Shown: positions 1 to 12,100 of the stretch, in pieces
Layout of the letters: every line of letters begins with the position of its first letter
Numbering within the stretch: the first letter of the stretch is position 1
From: Nereocystis luetkeana
Taxonomy: Eukaryota; Sar; Phaeophyceae; Laminariales; Laminariaceae
Length of the DNA stretch: 64,000 nucleotides
NCBI GenBank assembly: GCA_031213475.1
Contig: JARUPZ010000011.1
Location: 682,001-746,000 of the forward strand
Reading direction: 5' to 3'
The notes under the pieces: model-generated
Database searches by the model: none
The model's input: the letters and a program-made list of their open reading frames with translations, nothing else
Told to the model about the DNA's origin: nothing
Translations under genes and position numbers: made by a program

Positions 1-126
1 TGCCATACCGTATCGTAACAAGAACTCATCGTATCGCGTCAGGTAAAGATGTACCATACCATCTCTCTCACATCATCCCACATCATGCCACATCATATCC
101 GTTGTGTCCTGTCGTCTACTGAGCAG

Positions 127-184
127 AACCATTGTCGCGCGGAGGGGCAGGGAGATAGTTCTGGCTACATACAACGGTCGAGGG
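127..184 (+). CDS. GTF3C1: TFIIIC exon (first one visible)
   Basis: Acceptor gagcag, donor gtaagt. Reads TIVARRGREIVLATYNGRG after one carried base and ends in phase 0, joining the next exon in frame. Earlier exons must lie left of the window. Too short to identify alone; assigned by phase and position. Confidence 0.55.
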
Positions 185-3100
185 GTAAGTCCAAACTGCT
201 CAACAGCCAACCACCAGCATATTTCTATGGTTATACAGCAGTACCCGGTGTATACACAGATACACACAATCGATGGGTTGTGCTCGGGAACCACGGTACT
301 TGTCGGGTGCTCCTTGGTGTACGAAATGTTTCATGCTTTCGCACTCCCTTGCCGGCGTTCAAACTCAAGGCTGATCACTGGGTGCTCTCCGTGTGCTGCA
401 ATGTGCTTTGATGCAGTCTGATGTACAGTACGCGGAGATGAAGGCAAGGTAAGGCCTCATCGAGCGATCTGCACGCGGGCTCTCGACCGCGTCTACATCA
501 CCTAAATGCATCGTTGCCCTTCGACCCGATCTTGCACCTTGGTGTACCTATAGTAATTCCGGCTTTCTTCACTCCAACCAATCAGACTGATACCGCTCTC
601 GCTTCACATTGTGTATGGTGGCAATGGTATCGCTGCCCTATTGCTACGGCTTTGCTGTGGCTTTGGTGCTGTTGTTCAATTGCTACGTACTGCTACGGCT
701 TTGGTGCTGCTGTTCAAATACTATTGGAATTGTGAGTCCATGCGGCGACCTCGGGGTTATTACCAGCATGCCTGCCTTATCGCTTGCCTTACTGCGTGCA
801 ATGTTGTTTGGCGCCCTCAGGTATCGCACAGTCTCAAGCGCGGCGACAAAGACGACTCTCGACTGGCAGCCATCAAGGACACCAGAGCCCTTGAACACGA
901 GCAGGTATGCGCAGAGGAAGCCTTGTGCTACGCCACGTCCGGACGCATGTAGTCGCTTGCTTTCTTGCCACTATACCAGTGTTACTGCCCCTACTATTAA
1001 TAGTAGGGGCAGATAGGGCAAAGGTGGAGTCATTGCTTTATTGGATGGAGCTACCACGGGCTCTTATGCTTTCAGTGGTAGCGGTCGATGGGCTCCATGA
1101 CGGTGGTTGTGCAACCCAACAAGGTGTGCTCTGATACTGTCGTTCTGCTGCAGTCGAGGGGTGAACCGAGGAGTGTCGCACGCGGCGACCCTTCGTCAGT
1201 CAGTTACCCTTGGCCTCGGTATCGATATCGGCCATGGAACAAATGGTAAGCTTTTGGGCATTTTGGTGTCAGCGCTGGGTGCGTTGCGGTAGCGAGGCTG
1301 AAGGGCCGTCATTTTTGTATGGGGGGGCATTTGTATGGAGGGATTGGACACTCGACCCCTTTATCGTGTAGCGGCAATAGCGACCGAATGAGCTGTAAGT
1401 GCGGTGATACTGCTATACCAGGTACCAGGTATTTATTAGCCTGCGAGGAAGAAGATAGAACAGTACGTGCTAAGCGCGTGTCTTACATCTCATTCCGTTA
1501 GTTGCGGCAAGGACACATCCCGTACTACTGCAACCCAGTAGGGTACTGTACCCCAGTAGCCTACTGTACCCCAGTAGCACAGCCCGGACTGCTTGGTGTG
1601 GCTGATGGCTGATGCTGGAATCATAGTATCCCTTGTTTTAGACGTTTCTGAGGTCCCGAAGGGGGTCTAAACCGATCATGTATCATGATATCTGTTTTTC
1701 ACTCGTCTTACGGTTTCCCTCTCACGCTGTGCCTCACGATCGACGGCCCTCTCACGGCTGACGGCTTTGCAGGATAAGGTGGGTGTCGTGGCCACCCAAA
1801 CCGTGAGGCTGAGAGCTTTGGGCTTGGACACGGCAACTTTAAAGAGCGTCACCCTTGTCAGCCCTGCTTACGTGCAAGTGCTCGAGGTACAGTTGGATTT
1901 TTCTCTGTACTAGTAGCGGTAACAACAGCAGGAGTAGTTCTACTGGAGTACTGTAGTAGTTCAGCTCTATGGTAGTAGTAGTTCAGATCTACAGTTGTTG
2001 TAGTAGCTCTAGCGCAGTACAAAACAGCATCGGGAGTTGTTTGTTATCCGTCTGTGACGTGGAGGAGTCCTCTTTCGCCGGTGAGCACTGGTTCTATTGG
2101 TAGAAGATGCCTTCTATCGAAGTGTGCTGTGGATAATTCCTTGCCAGCGTTTTTCCAGTTGCACCCCTCGTGCTGCTGAAGAGAGGGGGTACTACGGTGG
2201 GGCGGTGGGAACATGAAATACCCTGCTTTGTGAGTCGACCGAGCGACTTTTTTGCCCACCCCCTGCAGCCACTAAACGGCCATTACGGACCTCTAACCCT
2301 AATCCGGCTGTGCTCCTTGGCGCTTACTCTGGGCTTCCAAAGTCGCGCAAGCTGGCTCTTTTTGAAGGGATGTTGTTCCACCCCGACAAGCCGAGCAAGG
2401 CCATGGAAACCCTTTCTGTTTTGTTTTTTTGCTCTGGTGCTGATTCTGTTGTACCACATTGCGCTCAAACTCCTTGAATGCAGCTGGTGGGGCGAAATCG
2501 CGAGCGGGGCGCGACTATCTCCGAGATTCTGGAGGGCGTGAATAGTCTCAACAACTCCGACAAGAAGGACGACTTCGTGAGTAACAGCACCATTGTCACT
2601 GCTGCTACAGCTACGCGTTCATCCCGGCACTCGCTTCGCAACTCCCAACCCCGGTCCTCTTCCCTGCAGTAAGAGTACTCTCGCATACCTCGTTCTCCAG
2701 TCGCCGAAATGATTAGTTTGTAGATCTAAGTTGGCTCCGACCGACGTGATCTGTGTACCATGGAATGGCTGAGAACACGAGTGACTGCAGGATAATGCCG
2801 CTTCCCTGTGGCTATTTTAGTATTGATATCCGAAGTAGCAGCAATACGCACTGGTGTACGAGTCAGCAGGCATACTGGATAATTAAGGCCGCAAGACATC
2901 GAGAGTTAATAGCGAAAAGTGTCGGCGCCGGCGCACTCAAAGCAGAAGCAAGACGGTGTTTGCGTCTGTGCATATATATATATATAATGTCTATCATGTA
3001 CAAGACTACATGGCTACACGGCTACCCCATTGATCGGTCGCCGATTGGTCGTGGTTTCACAATTTTGCGACGTATTGCTCATTGGTCAGCCCACATGGGG

Positions 3101-6100
3101 ACCCTCACTCAGAAAATTCCACTGCTGTCTCTTGGTCAAGACCAACCTTCTATGGGCTATTCGCGATTCGCATTTGATCATGACGAGCGCCGGCTACACC
3201 GCGGTTATCACTGCTCGCCTTCCACCTATGTGTATGTAGTTGTGTCTGCGCGACCTGGTTGCTCGCGTTGTTCGGTTTGTGATGCGTTGCGGCGGTGCTT
3301 CCCCTTGTTCGTCGCGGGCTGGCTTTCAAGTTGGCTTGCCCATCGCTGGGACTTACCGACGATACGATTGCTCTTTGGTTGAAAAGTCCTTATTTCCGCA
3401 TGTACGTTTGTAGACATGCGCGTACTCGTACTGTGTTCGCCCGAATGAACGGTTGGTGTGGTACTGCGGCAGCTGTCGCGAACTCTGTTTCGGCTGTCGA
3501 TTTTTGTTCCGGCTTGCCCTGGTCTACGCCATGGTGGAGCGAACTGGAGCCCTCGTTGCCGTCGGGTGTTGTCACTGCTAGCAGTGCACGACGTTACTAA
3601 ATTGTACCAGTACATCGTTTTTTACGTGCTCTATGTTGCGCAAACCCATAGTACGCGAGATCGAGGTTCACACGCAACTCACAAATACGACTTTCGACGC
3701 AATTCTCGATCTCACAGCTGATGTTTTTTTTGTTTCAGAGGCAGTTGCCCCCGGCAGTACTCTTCCTTTCACCCCACGTTGTGGCCTCTGACTGTACGCT
3801 AGCGTTCTGCAACACTGGTATGATGCAGTGTTTTGAGATGGTTGATTAGGGTGATGTGCTGTGATGTAGGTGATGTGGGTGCGGTGCTGTCATGTGCTCC
3901 CGTGACTAGCGAGCGAGAGTAGGCTTAGGGTAGAGTCGGTACCGTTGCTGTTGTGTTTGTGGTGGCTGATGCAGTTACAGGTATACGAGTAGTTGATGCT
4001 GCAGTTGAAGTGGCAGTTGCAGCTGCAGGCGCCCTTCGAGATGCCCGCGCACGCGTTCTTCCCCGATCCGAGCTCGATGTCGACCTTATCCCTGACCCTC
4101 AGCCTGTCTTTGGAGTTCTGGTCGTTTGTTTTGTGCGCCCCTCGGTCGAGATGCTTTGATCAGTCTCCCCTTTTCCTTCGCCTTGTCCCGTCGTCCCTTG
4201 GGCGCCTTGTTTGTTTTCTTGGTGGGTGCTACAGAGCGAAGTGGTGGCCAACCAGACGATGAAAGGCCGCGGCCCTAATCGCTCCATTCCGGAGAGCGGG
4301 TCTCTAGGAAGCGGAGGCATGACTGTATCCCAGCTTTATCCGTTGTACGACAGGCTGGTGAGTGTAAGGGTTAGAACTCCGCGCTCGGCCGATGATGCTT
4401 ACCGGTGTGGTCGAGACGGATGGGGGATGGAAGGCGAGGGTATAAAGAGTATTGATGGCTGACGGATTCGTACCGGCAGCACCGTGGTGAACGTATGTTG
4501 TTCGTGATAATTACGGCGGTGGTGTAGCGCACGATGCGAACATTTTTGGAGAGGACCGCTGGGGCCCCATTTGGAGAAGTATCAATAGGATTAATGTGGA
4601 TATGAATGGTCCCTTCTCAGCTATTGTTCTGGGTATGAGATTTTATGCGAAACTTTTAGCATAACAGGCCTAGTTGAGCACCAATTGGCATACGGACACA
4701 ATGCTAGCTTCAGCGCTATTGATTTTGTGGCATAATGCTGTCCCGGGGGCATGATCCGGTACCATGTAAAGCGTTTCCCGCCATCTTGGGTGGTGCGTTG
4801 CGACTACTACGGGGGACCATAGTTAATAGGACCAAATATTGTTAGTAAAATTGGTTAAGTACATAGGTTTTTATGTATACCATAGGTCCTATTAACTATG
4901 GTCCCCCGTAATAGTAGTCGCAGCCCGTTCTTTTCGAGTCTGCAACTGAAATTTGGTCTCGCCATCGCGCGACTACTGCTGTGACCATATACCGCAACAA
5001 ACCTTCCAAGGCATTCACGGTAACAACTTCTGTAAAGCAGCTCGTGCTGGTCCGTCAACCTCTTCTAATGCTGCTCTAACACACGACGCAGCCGGCCCCA
5101 ATCTTCTAGTTGTTTTATTTCAACCGCAGATAGTACCTCCGAGCTACCGGTATACTGTAGTCTGACTCAGCAGTACTACGCACCGTTGGATCAGCGTGGC
5201 AGCATCTCTGCAGCAAAGCGACGGGTCCGGTTGTCGCAAATGCAACGTAGGAAAGTTAGCTAGCACTCGCGCTAACCCCCCCCCCCGCTGCCCTACGGGC
5301 CGTTGTGCTTGTGTTGGTGTGCTTGTGTACTTCTATACCCCATCGATAGGATACAGCCGTAGGTAGAGCAGCAGCACAGTATAACTCGTTGGATTTGGCG
5401 TGCAGCTGGAGGGAGTAGAGGGCGCTATCTGCCTTCCCTCATCCTCCTCTCTCGTGTTTGCACACCTCTGACAGGGCACGATTTGTATAATCTGCTCGTA
5501 GTCCCTGCCGTTATTTTTGGTGCAGCCCAGGATGATCTGTATGGTACGTACCAGCCCAAGGAAATATGTTCTATGTAGATCACCCGGCAACATGAGCAAG
5601 ATTATATATACAGAGGAGGAATCCATCTGCCCTGAAGGTCTATTGTGGATAATGAAGTAGGAATCGATTATCTGTCCGACGTGTAGATGTTTGTAAGCGT
5701 CTGGTGTTGCCGCTGTTTTCTTGTCTGTTCGTATGTTTGTTCCTATGTTTGTTCGTGTGTCTCATTTGTTTTGTCGCCGCCTACTGTTGTTTCGCGCCGC
5801 CTAACGTTGTTTTCCTTTGCCTTTTCGTCGTTTCCAATCCAAGGCCAAGACGGGTCTTATATTCAAGACGATAATCCAGGCGCCCATGCCAGCGGGGCAA
5901 AAGTGCCAAGACACGTCTGAGGGCGTGTTCCGCTTCGTCGTGCTCTACCTTACGCGGTTCAAGGACAGCATCCGCCTCCGCGAAGGCTCGCGCCTTGAGG
6001 TGACTCTCGCGGCGCCTTTGCTCCTGCTCTTCGCTGCTATACGTAGGGGTATGCCGCCTTCAAGGGATTCGCCTTCATTATTATCGCTGTCTGTATCAAT

Positions 6101-9100
6101 ACGCAAAGGACGCAGTGAAGCAAGGGCGTACAACGATACCTGTTGTGTTGTTTGTTACCATTCTGACTACTGTTGTAAAATCGCGTCGTACGTTTATTCG
6201 TATATAGTTTGGGATCAATGAGGGCTCCTGCTGCGACCAGCCGGAGACTCTCACCCAAGGATACTCTGCCAATCGACGCGGCACCTCGTCGCATAGAGTA
6301 GGTACCCCGGGAAAATAAACACTAACAAAACTGATGTCGTTGTCGACGGTAGACCTCGCTACCAACCATGGGCGGGCGGGATGGTCGGTTTTTTCTTAGC
6401 CTCTCTCTACTTTATCGTGCTGTTGTAGGACTGCGATGTCGCTCACGGAGTGATACTCAATCACTGTCTTCCCATGCAACAATGAATCTTTCTCGGAAAG
6501 GGATCCACCCTGCTGACATTCCCTCTTTTCTGTTCCAGATTACTACACAAATCTCTTTATGTAAGGACCGTTTGTACATTATTACTAGTATTCAATCAAA
6601 ATATTCCTTACTTTGTGGGACAAAATGTGGCTTCAGTATATGCTTCGCTTTGAGCGTAGGAGCTCGCAGCGAGCTGAGAGTGACAGAACATGACACGGCG
6701 TGGTATGACATGACGTGATTGCCGGGTATGATGACGGAATTGATCTTCAAACCAAATGGCGCGTTCTGTCAAGGTGGTGTGTCGTGCGGTCACCGGCCTT
6801 GCAGAGTCCCTGGGGAGGCGTGATCGAGTGGGCAAGCACAGCTATTTTTGTGGAGCCAGAGCCGCTTTTTTGTTTAGGAGTTGGAGAAAAACTAATTTAC
6901 AGCTCTCTGCTCGCGCAATCACCAGGTACTGCTGCTGGTGTATGTTGATTGTTACCCAAGAGCTGGTTTTTATTGCAACATGTGCTTTGCGCTGATTTTC
7001 AAACTCTACCTTTTGAGCGTGTCGCTGTCTTTGCCACGTACATCACCGCATCACCGAATATGTACAGCACGTGTTGTGCTACTCACCCGTCTCTCCCTAC
7101 GATCCCCACGTCAAATAACTAGCATCAAGCGTCAATGTCTGAAGTAGCCTGCCAGGCTTAGCGCGCTTCAGTGTCCGTGTTTCTCCCCCAGATTAAACGG
7201 CGCACTGGCGCGTTGCATGCTGCGCTGCTGTAGCAGCTACAGGGTGCTGGCTGCTCCATAGTTCCAACGCAGACCGCTAAAATTTCCGGCATTGTATCCC
7301 TAAGCAGCCTATCGGGTTAAGGTCGGAGTGCGTCCCTCAAATATTTCTCATCAATTATACCTCGTGCAAAGCGCGCTCTGCAACAGTTTTTTGTTGTGTG
7401 TCTTTCGTCGTGTCTCTGGAGCTCGACAGCACCGCCTCATGACTTACCCAGTCAGGCCCTGCTGAAAGTTTGTATACTTATCTATAAATACCCGTGTGAA
7501 TACGTGGTACTAGTAGCATATGCGTTGTGCTATTAATAACTAGCTAAGCTGAAATGTTGTAGTGTTGTTTCAGTTGCTGTTTTATCATCTTTTTTTACTT
7601 TGCTTCGCTCTCGATATCGGACTTCGGACGCGCAATTTCGCCGCACCCTATATACTTGTATTGGCATTTCGTGCTGTGGGAGATCGATACCAGAGTAGCC
7701 TCTCGTCGTGCGTGCTGTGTGTCGCTTTGCCGACCTTCGTGCACCGGGCCACGCAAGACTGACCCCGCCCGACGTATCACACGTGCACCGGAATGTGATC
7801 GCGCCATCATCTTGATTCCACCGACAACCTAAACAGCCCACAGCGAAGGAGGCGTTCCTGGAAACGATTGTTGATCACTTGTTGGAGGTTGGAGGGCCAC
7901 CAGGAGCCATCGTTCCGTGGCACAATTTGAGGAAAGACCTTCACCTCGGAAAGGTGAGGCAGTATTAGCCGACCGTCTGGCTTGCGCCTCGCGCTCAAAA
8001 CGTTGCGTTCCGGGACGGCCCGTAAGGTGTAACTACAGCAGTAGTCACGTATATATAACGTTCTCTCCACGCAAGACCTCGAGATGGCTACCGCCTTACC
8101 ATGTGCCAGGTTTGTCGTACTGTTAGTAGTTACGCGAGACCTCGAGATAGTCACCGTCTTACTAGGTTTCAGGTATGTCGTACCGTTATTGGTCGAAGGG
8201 GGGATGTTTGCCACGCACTGTATACCTACAACGTACCGTGTGCCGGAGGCCTTGTATGTCCTGCACGCGCGTCTCAATTGAAGATGCAGTCGATTAATTG
8301 ATTCGTACCGCTTGCGGGGCATGGCGGCCTTATATTTGCCCGCAAGTACGTCTTCCTGAAAAAAACAAATGAAATAACCCCCCTCCCTTTTCTTCATTTT
8401 GGATAAGAAAACCACATACCAGGCATCTTTCATCAAGAACCAGAGACACCTATTTCGCTGTTTTGTTTCGGCAGTTTTGATTTTCGTTGGGTCCAATAAC
8501 AATAGGGAGGAAGGCTACTGACTAATTCGTGACGCCCCCCCCCCTCCTCCCGAAACGGCGTTTACCTCTTTGCAGCGAGCGGCCGATCGATTGAAGAACT
8601 ATCTGGAGAAGGAGACCAGCAAGCCGGACTTCCCCATCCGGCTACAGATGCTGGACGCTCGTGCGATGGAGTTCAACCCTAGCCGTAGGAGTCGCGTCCT
8701 CGAACCCTGCATCTCTCTCAAGGTGACCACGCGAAGGAAAGCTGTAACTCCATCCGTTCTGCCGCGCTGCCAACGCTTTGCCGCCGCATGATGCCTTTCG
8801 TTCGTTCCTTCGCTGGTTTCATGATCTCGCTCGTTCGTGTCATCAGCAGAGGGGGGCGCGATGTTCGTTCTGCGAAATACTGCTGTAAGTATTGGTATTT
8901 ACTAACGCGGTTACCGTACCGCTAGTTGTGCTGATGCCGTGCACGGCCAGCGGTTGGCTGCCATGCTACGGGCTGGCACGGCAATCGACAGCATCAGACA
9001 GCAGTCGCGGCCTTGATCTGGCGGCGTGAGCGTTCTCTGTCCATCGTCCTTTCACCGGGAGTCGCCTGCCAAACCATGTCGCTCTCGGGTGATCGGACTC

Positions 9101-12100
9101 CGTTGGCTGCGTTCGATCGGAGCTTGTACAGTAAACTGCCGCGACTACCGCAAGTGGTGGTACCAAAATGCAGCAATGACATTCTATGCGTAAGTGCTGT
9201 GCTGCGAGCAACGTGCTGTGATGGTTGTGCTCGATTACACCTCTTCATACCCCCTGCAGTACGAGCTGCAAGCAATGGTACACGCATGCGGCAATCTAAC
9301 AAAGCGATTGTTTTGGAACTTATTTATAGACGTGCGGTGCGGTGGGCGACGTACGGTGATGGCTGCGTTCGATCAGAGCTTATACAATGAACGAATGCAA
9401 GCAATGGTACATAAATGCAACAACCTGACGAGTTACTTGTTTTTGGACATGCTTTATAGATGTGCTGAGCATCGGCCGTCCTGAGGTGATGGCTGCGTTC
9501 GATCAGAACTCGTACAGTACTGCAAGTAATGGTACTTAAGTACAACAATCTAATGCATGCTCTGTCTTTGGACATTCAATATGTGTACCGTTGTGCGGCG
9601 GGCGACGTGCGGTGGTGGCAGCATTCGGCGGAGCTGGAGCCTCCAGCTTTAAGGCGTCCCCTCGGAATAGGGCTGGTGCGCGCGATGGTTGGAATCATCA
9701 AGAGCAGGGGAGATGAAGGCACCAACCTTGAGCTCATGCAGTGAGTCAAACAACGAATCTGCAGTTACAGTAGGGGCGTGCGTGGAAGACTGATGTACCC
9801 GAACAGTTTTTCAGGGCCTGTGACTTCAACAAATATTCAGAGATAGTCCGCCGTACCTAATTCAATTGATACCATCTTGTGTACTGGCTATAGTACACCG
9901 ATCGCAGAACATATTCCTCTCGCATTAAATCGATCATGGGACTCAACGTTTGCGGTTCTGTGGGACACAATAATTCTGGCGCCCTTGTGTCTTTTCGAGC
10001 CGTTTCGCATTCCTAGCAATACCCGTAGCAGAGCAAGTTTTTTTCTTCCAGCAGCGACCCGTCCGACGTGCCTGACGAGCACGTCAAGAAGTATGGCGTG
10101 TCGAAGCGTTTTCCGCTGTGCAGCCTGCCCACTAACCGCCCGATGCGTGCGGTGCCCGTGAACAACGATCGCTCAGCCGGGTGCTGCATTGCTCCAAGAA
10201 ATCGGGGGCGAAGGTCGTCGAGCTCATGTTGAGGAGTCCAGACGTCTACGGCATCTGGAAAGGCTACACGAGGGTGGGGGCATGTCCTGTCTTGTCTAGT
10301 GTTGTCTTGCGAGTTTTTCAAACAGGAAGGACGAAGGGCTTGCCAAGAGGGTAGAATTATATACGCGGGAGTGCAGCTACTGATGTACACCCCGACTGTG
10401 CTCTTGTTCCTGAAACTTGTGTCTACGTGCCAAGGTGAAGCTGGCAGCATAGGGTTTGTGGCTGAACCGGTGCCATAAAGCTTCTGTAGTACGTGTTGCA
10501 ACCATAGTTCGAACACCGCGATACGTTTAGGGAGGGAGTACCCAACGATTGGAAGCAAGTTCGATCCCCTCGTAGGCCTAACTGTGTATAGCGCGTGCCT
10601 GTTGCTCCCGTTTCCCCTTGTTCTCGGGTAAGAGCTACCAGTACTGTAGTTATCTTCGTGGCAAGCATAGCGCACGGTAACTCTCTTCCTACCCTTCTAG
10701 ATCGTTTGTGTACTGTCAAATTTATCGTCAGTAGTAAGGGCCCCCCTTCGATTGCCAGCTTCCTCGGTGTATAGCTGTAGCAGCACTAGCACAGGTGTAG
10801 GACAGGGCGTATGTATGATTGCCACCTGGCGGCGCTGACAGACTGCGTGTGATTGTGCATATCTACCCTCTTCACTGCATAAGCATTACAGCAGGCAGTA
10901 GACGTGGCGTTTTGCATCACGGTAGCTATCACAGTCGGCATGAATTACAGTAGGCATGGCAGTAAGCATGGCAGTAGAAACCAACGACGTGTCAACACTA
11001 CAGTGCAGGGCCATCGCGAGTTCGACATCGACAGAGTAGCATAACCCCTTCCCACCACAAGACCTCCGTACGTACAGTAGCTTCCCGTGAAATGCAGACC
11101 CTCCAAAATGCGCAGGGCATATACGGAAACGCTTGGAAGGCCGTACCTCCACCGCTCTCTGCCTTTATTTGTTCCAGGTACCTGTAATATCCTCACATCG
11201 GCTTATTATAATGTATTCCTCGCTGTTTCTGGTCACGTATCACATCACTCCGTCCCTTCCACCCCGCTACCGCATGGACCCTTGTCCGTGTTGTTTGGCG
11301 AGTCGTGCGCGTTTCCTTATACCTCGCCATGTACCCCGTACCTTACCTTGAACCGTGCCCTTGCTCCCGTGTGTGCCTTGCGCCTTTGTAGGAGGGACGA
11401 AACGGGAAGGTTCAGGCCCTATTCTACGACAAAGACCTGCTGGGAGGAGGCAGCCGCAAACCCGCACCCACGTTGACCATGAAGACGGACCTCATCACCC
11501 CCTCCACAGTTGCTCCGAGTTGGCAAACGCCAACATTCCCCCGCAAGCCCGCCCCCGCTGGCGCCGCTAAAGCTGTTGGTCCACCACTTACCGGAGGTGC
11601 TGCTGCTGGTGCTCCTAGCAAAGTGGATGGTGGCGGAGGTGGTGGTGGAGCCGGAGATGGGAAGCAGACCCGGGGGGAAGGCGAAGGGGATCTGAATGAC
11701 GTCAATTGGAGCGACGATGAAGCGCTGGACGCCCTCGTGGATAAGCTGGCCGGGGAGGTTGGCGGTAAGAAAAACAGGCGCCGCCGCAGACGCACGCTAT
11801 AGTATGGCCATGAGGTAGGGATGGTACTCCCCTACAGTAGCAGTCTTCCTAATGCGTCTAACGCTCGTCGCTCGAGGAAAATGAAATGAGAATTTTTACA
11901 TCCCTCAACAACCGGCGTTGACGAACAATTTAAGCTGAGCCCGAAACACAATGGTGTGGGCTAGATACCCAACGAACAATGCTGCACATCTACTGTAGTA
12001 CAGACCATGATCTACCTATCTACAATATCTATCTATATTAGATCATCTAGTTCCTCGCCTGCCGCTGTGAGAGGTTGTGCACGATCTGCATACGTAGTAC

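Larger units (their letters stand above)
185..2483 (+). other. Introns 185-820, 905-1,772 and 1,887-2,483
   Basis: Outside the exons these hold the palindrome at 986, tandem TACCAGGTA motifs at 1,416-1,431, a short repeat of ctgtaccccagtag near 1,505-1,585, and a GTAGTAGTTC-rich stretch at 1,905-2,015. A possible exon at 1,159-1,246 would break phase and is not accepted. Confidence 0.6.

Noticed and set aside
7807-8502. 231-codon minus-strand open frame
   Set aside because: Its right part is antisense to the TFIIIC exon at 7,849-7,953 and the remainder has no protein-like signal.
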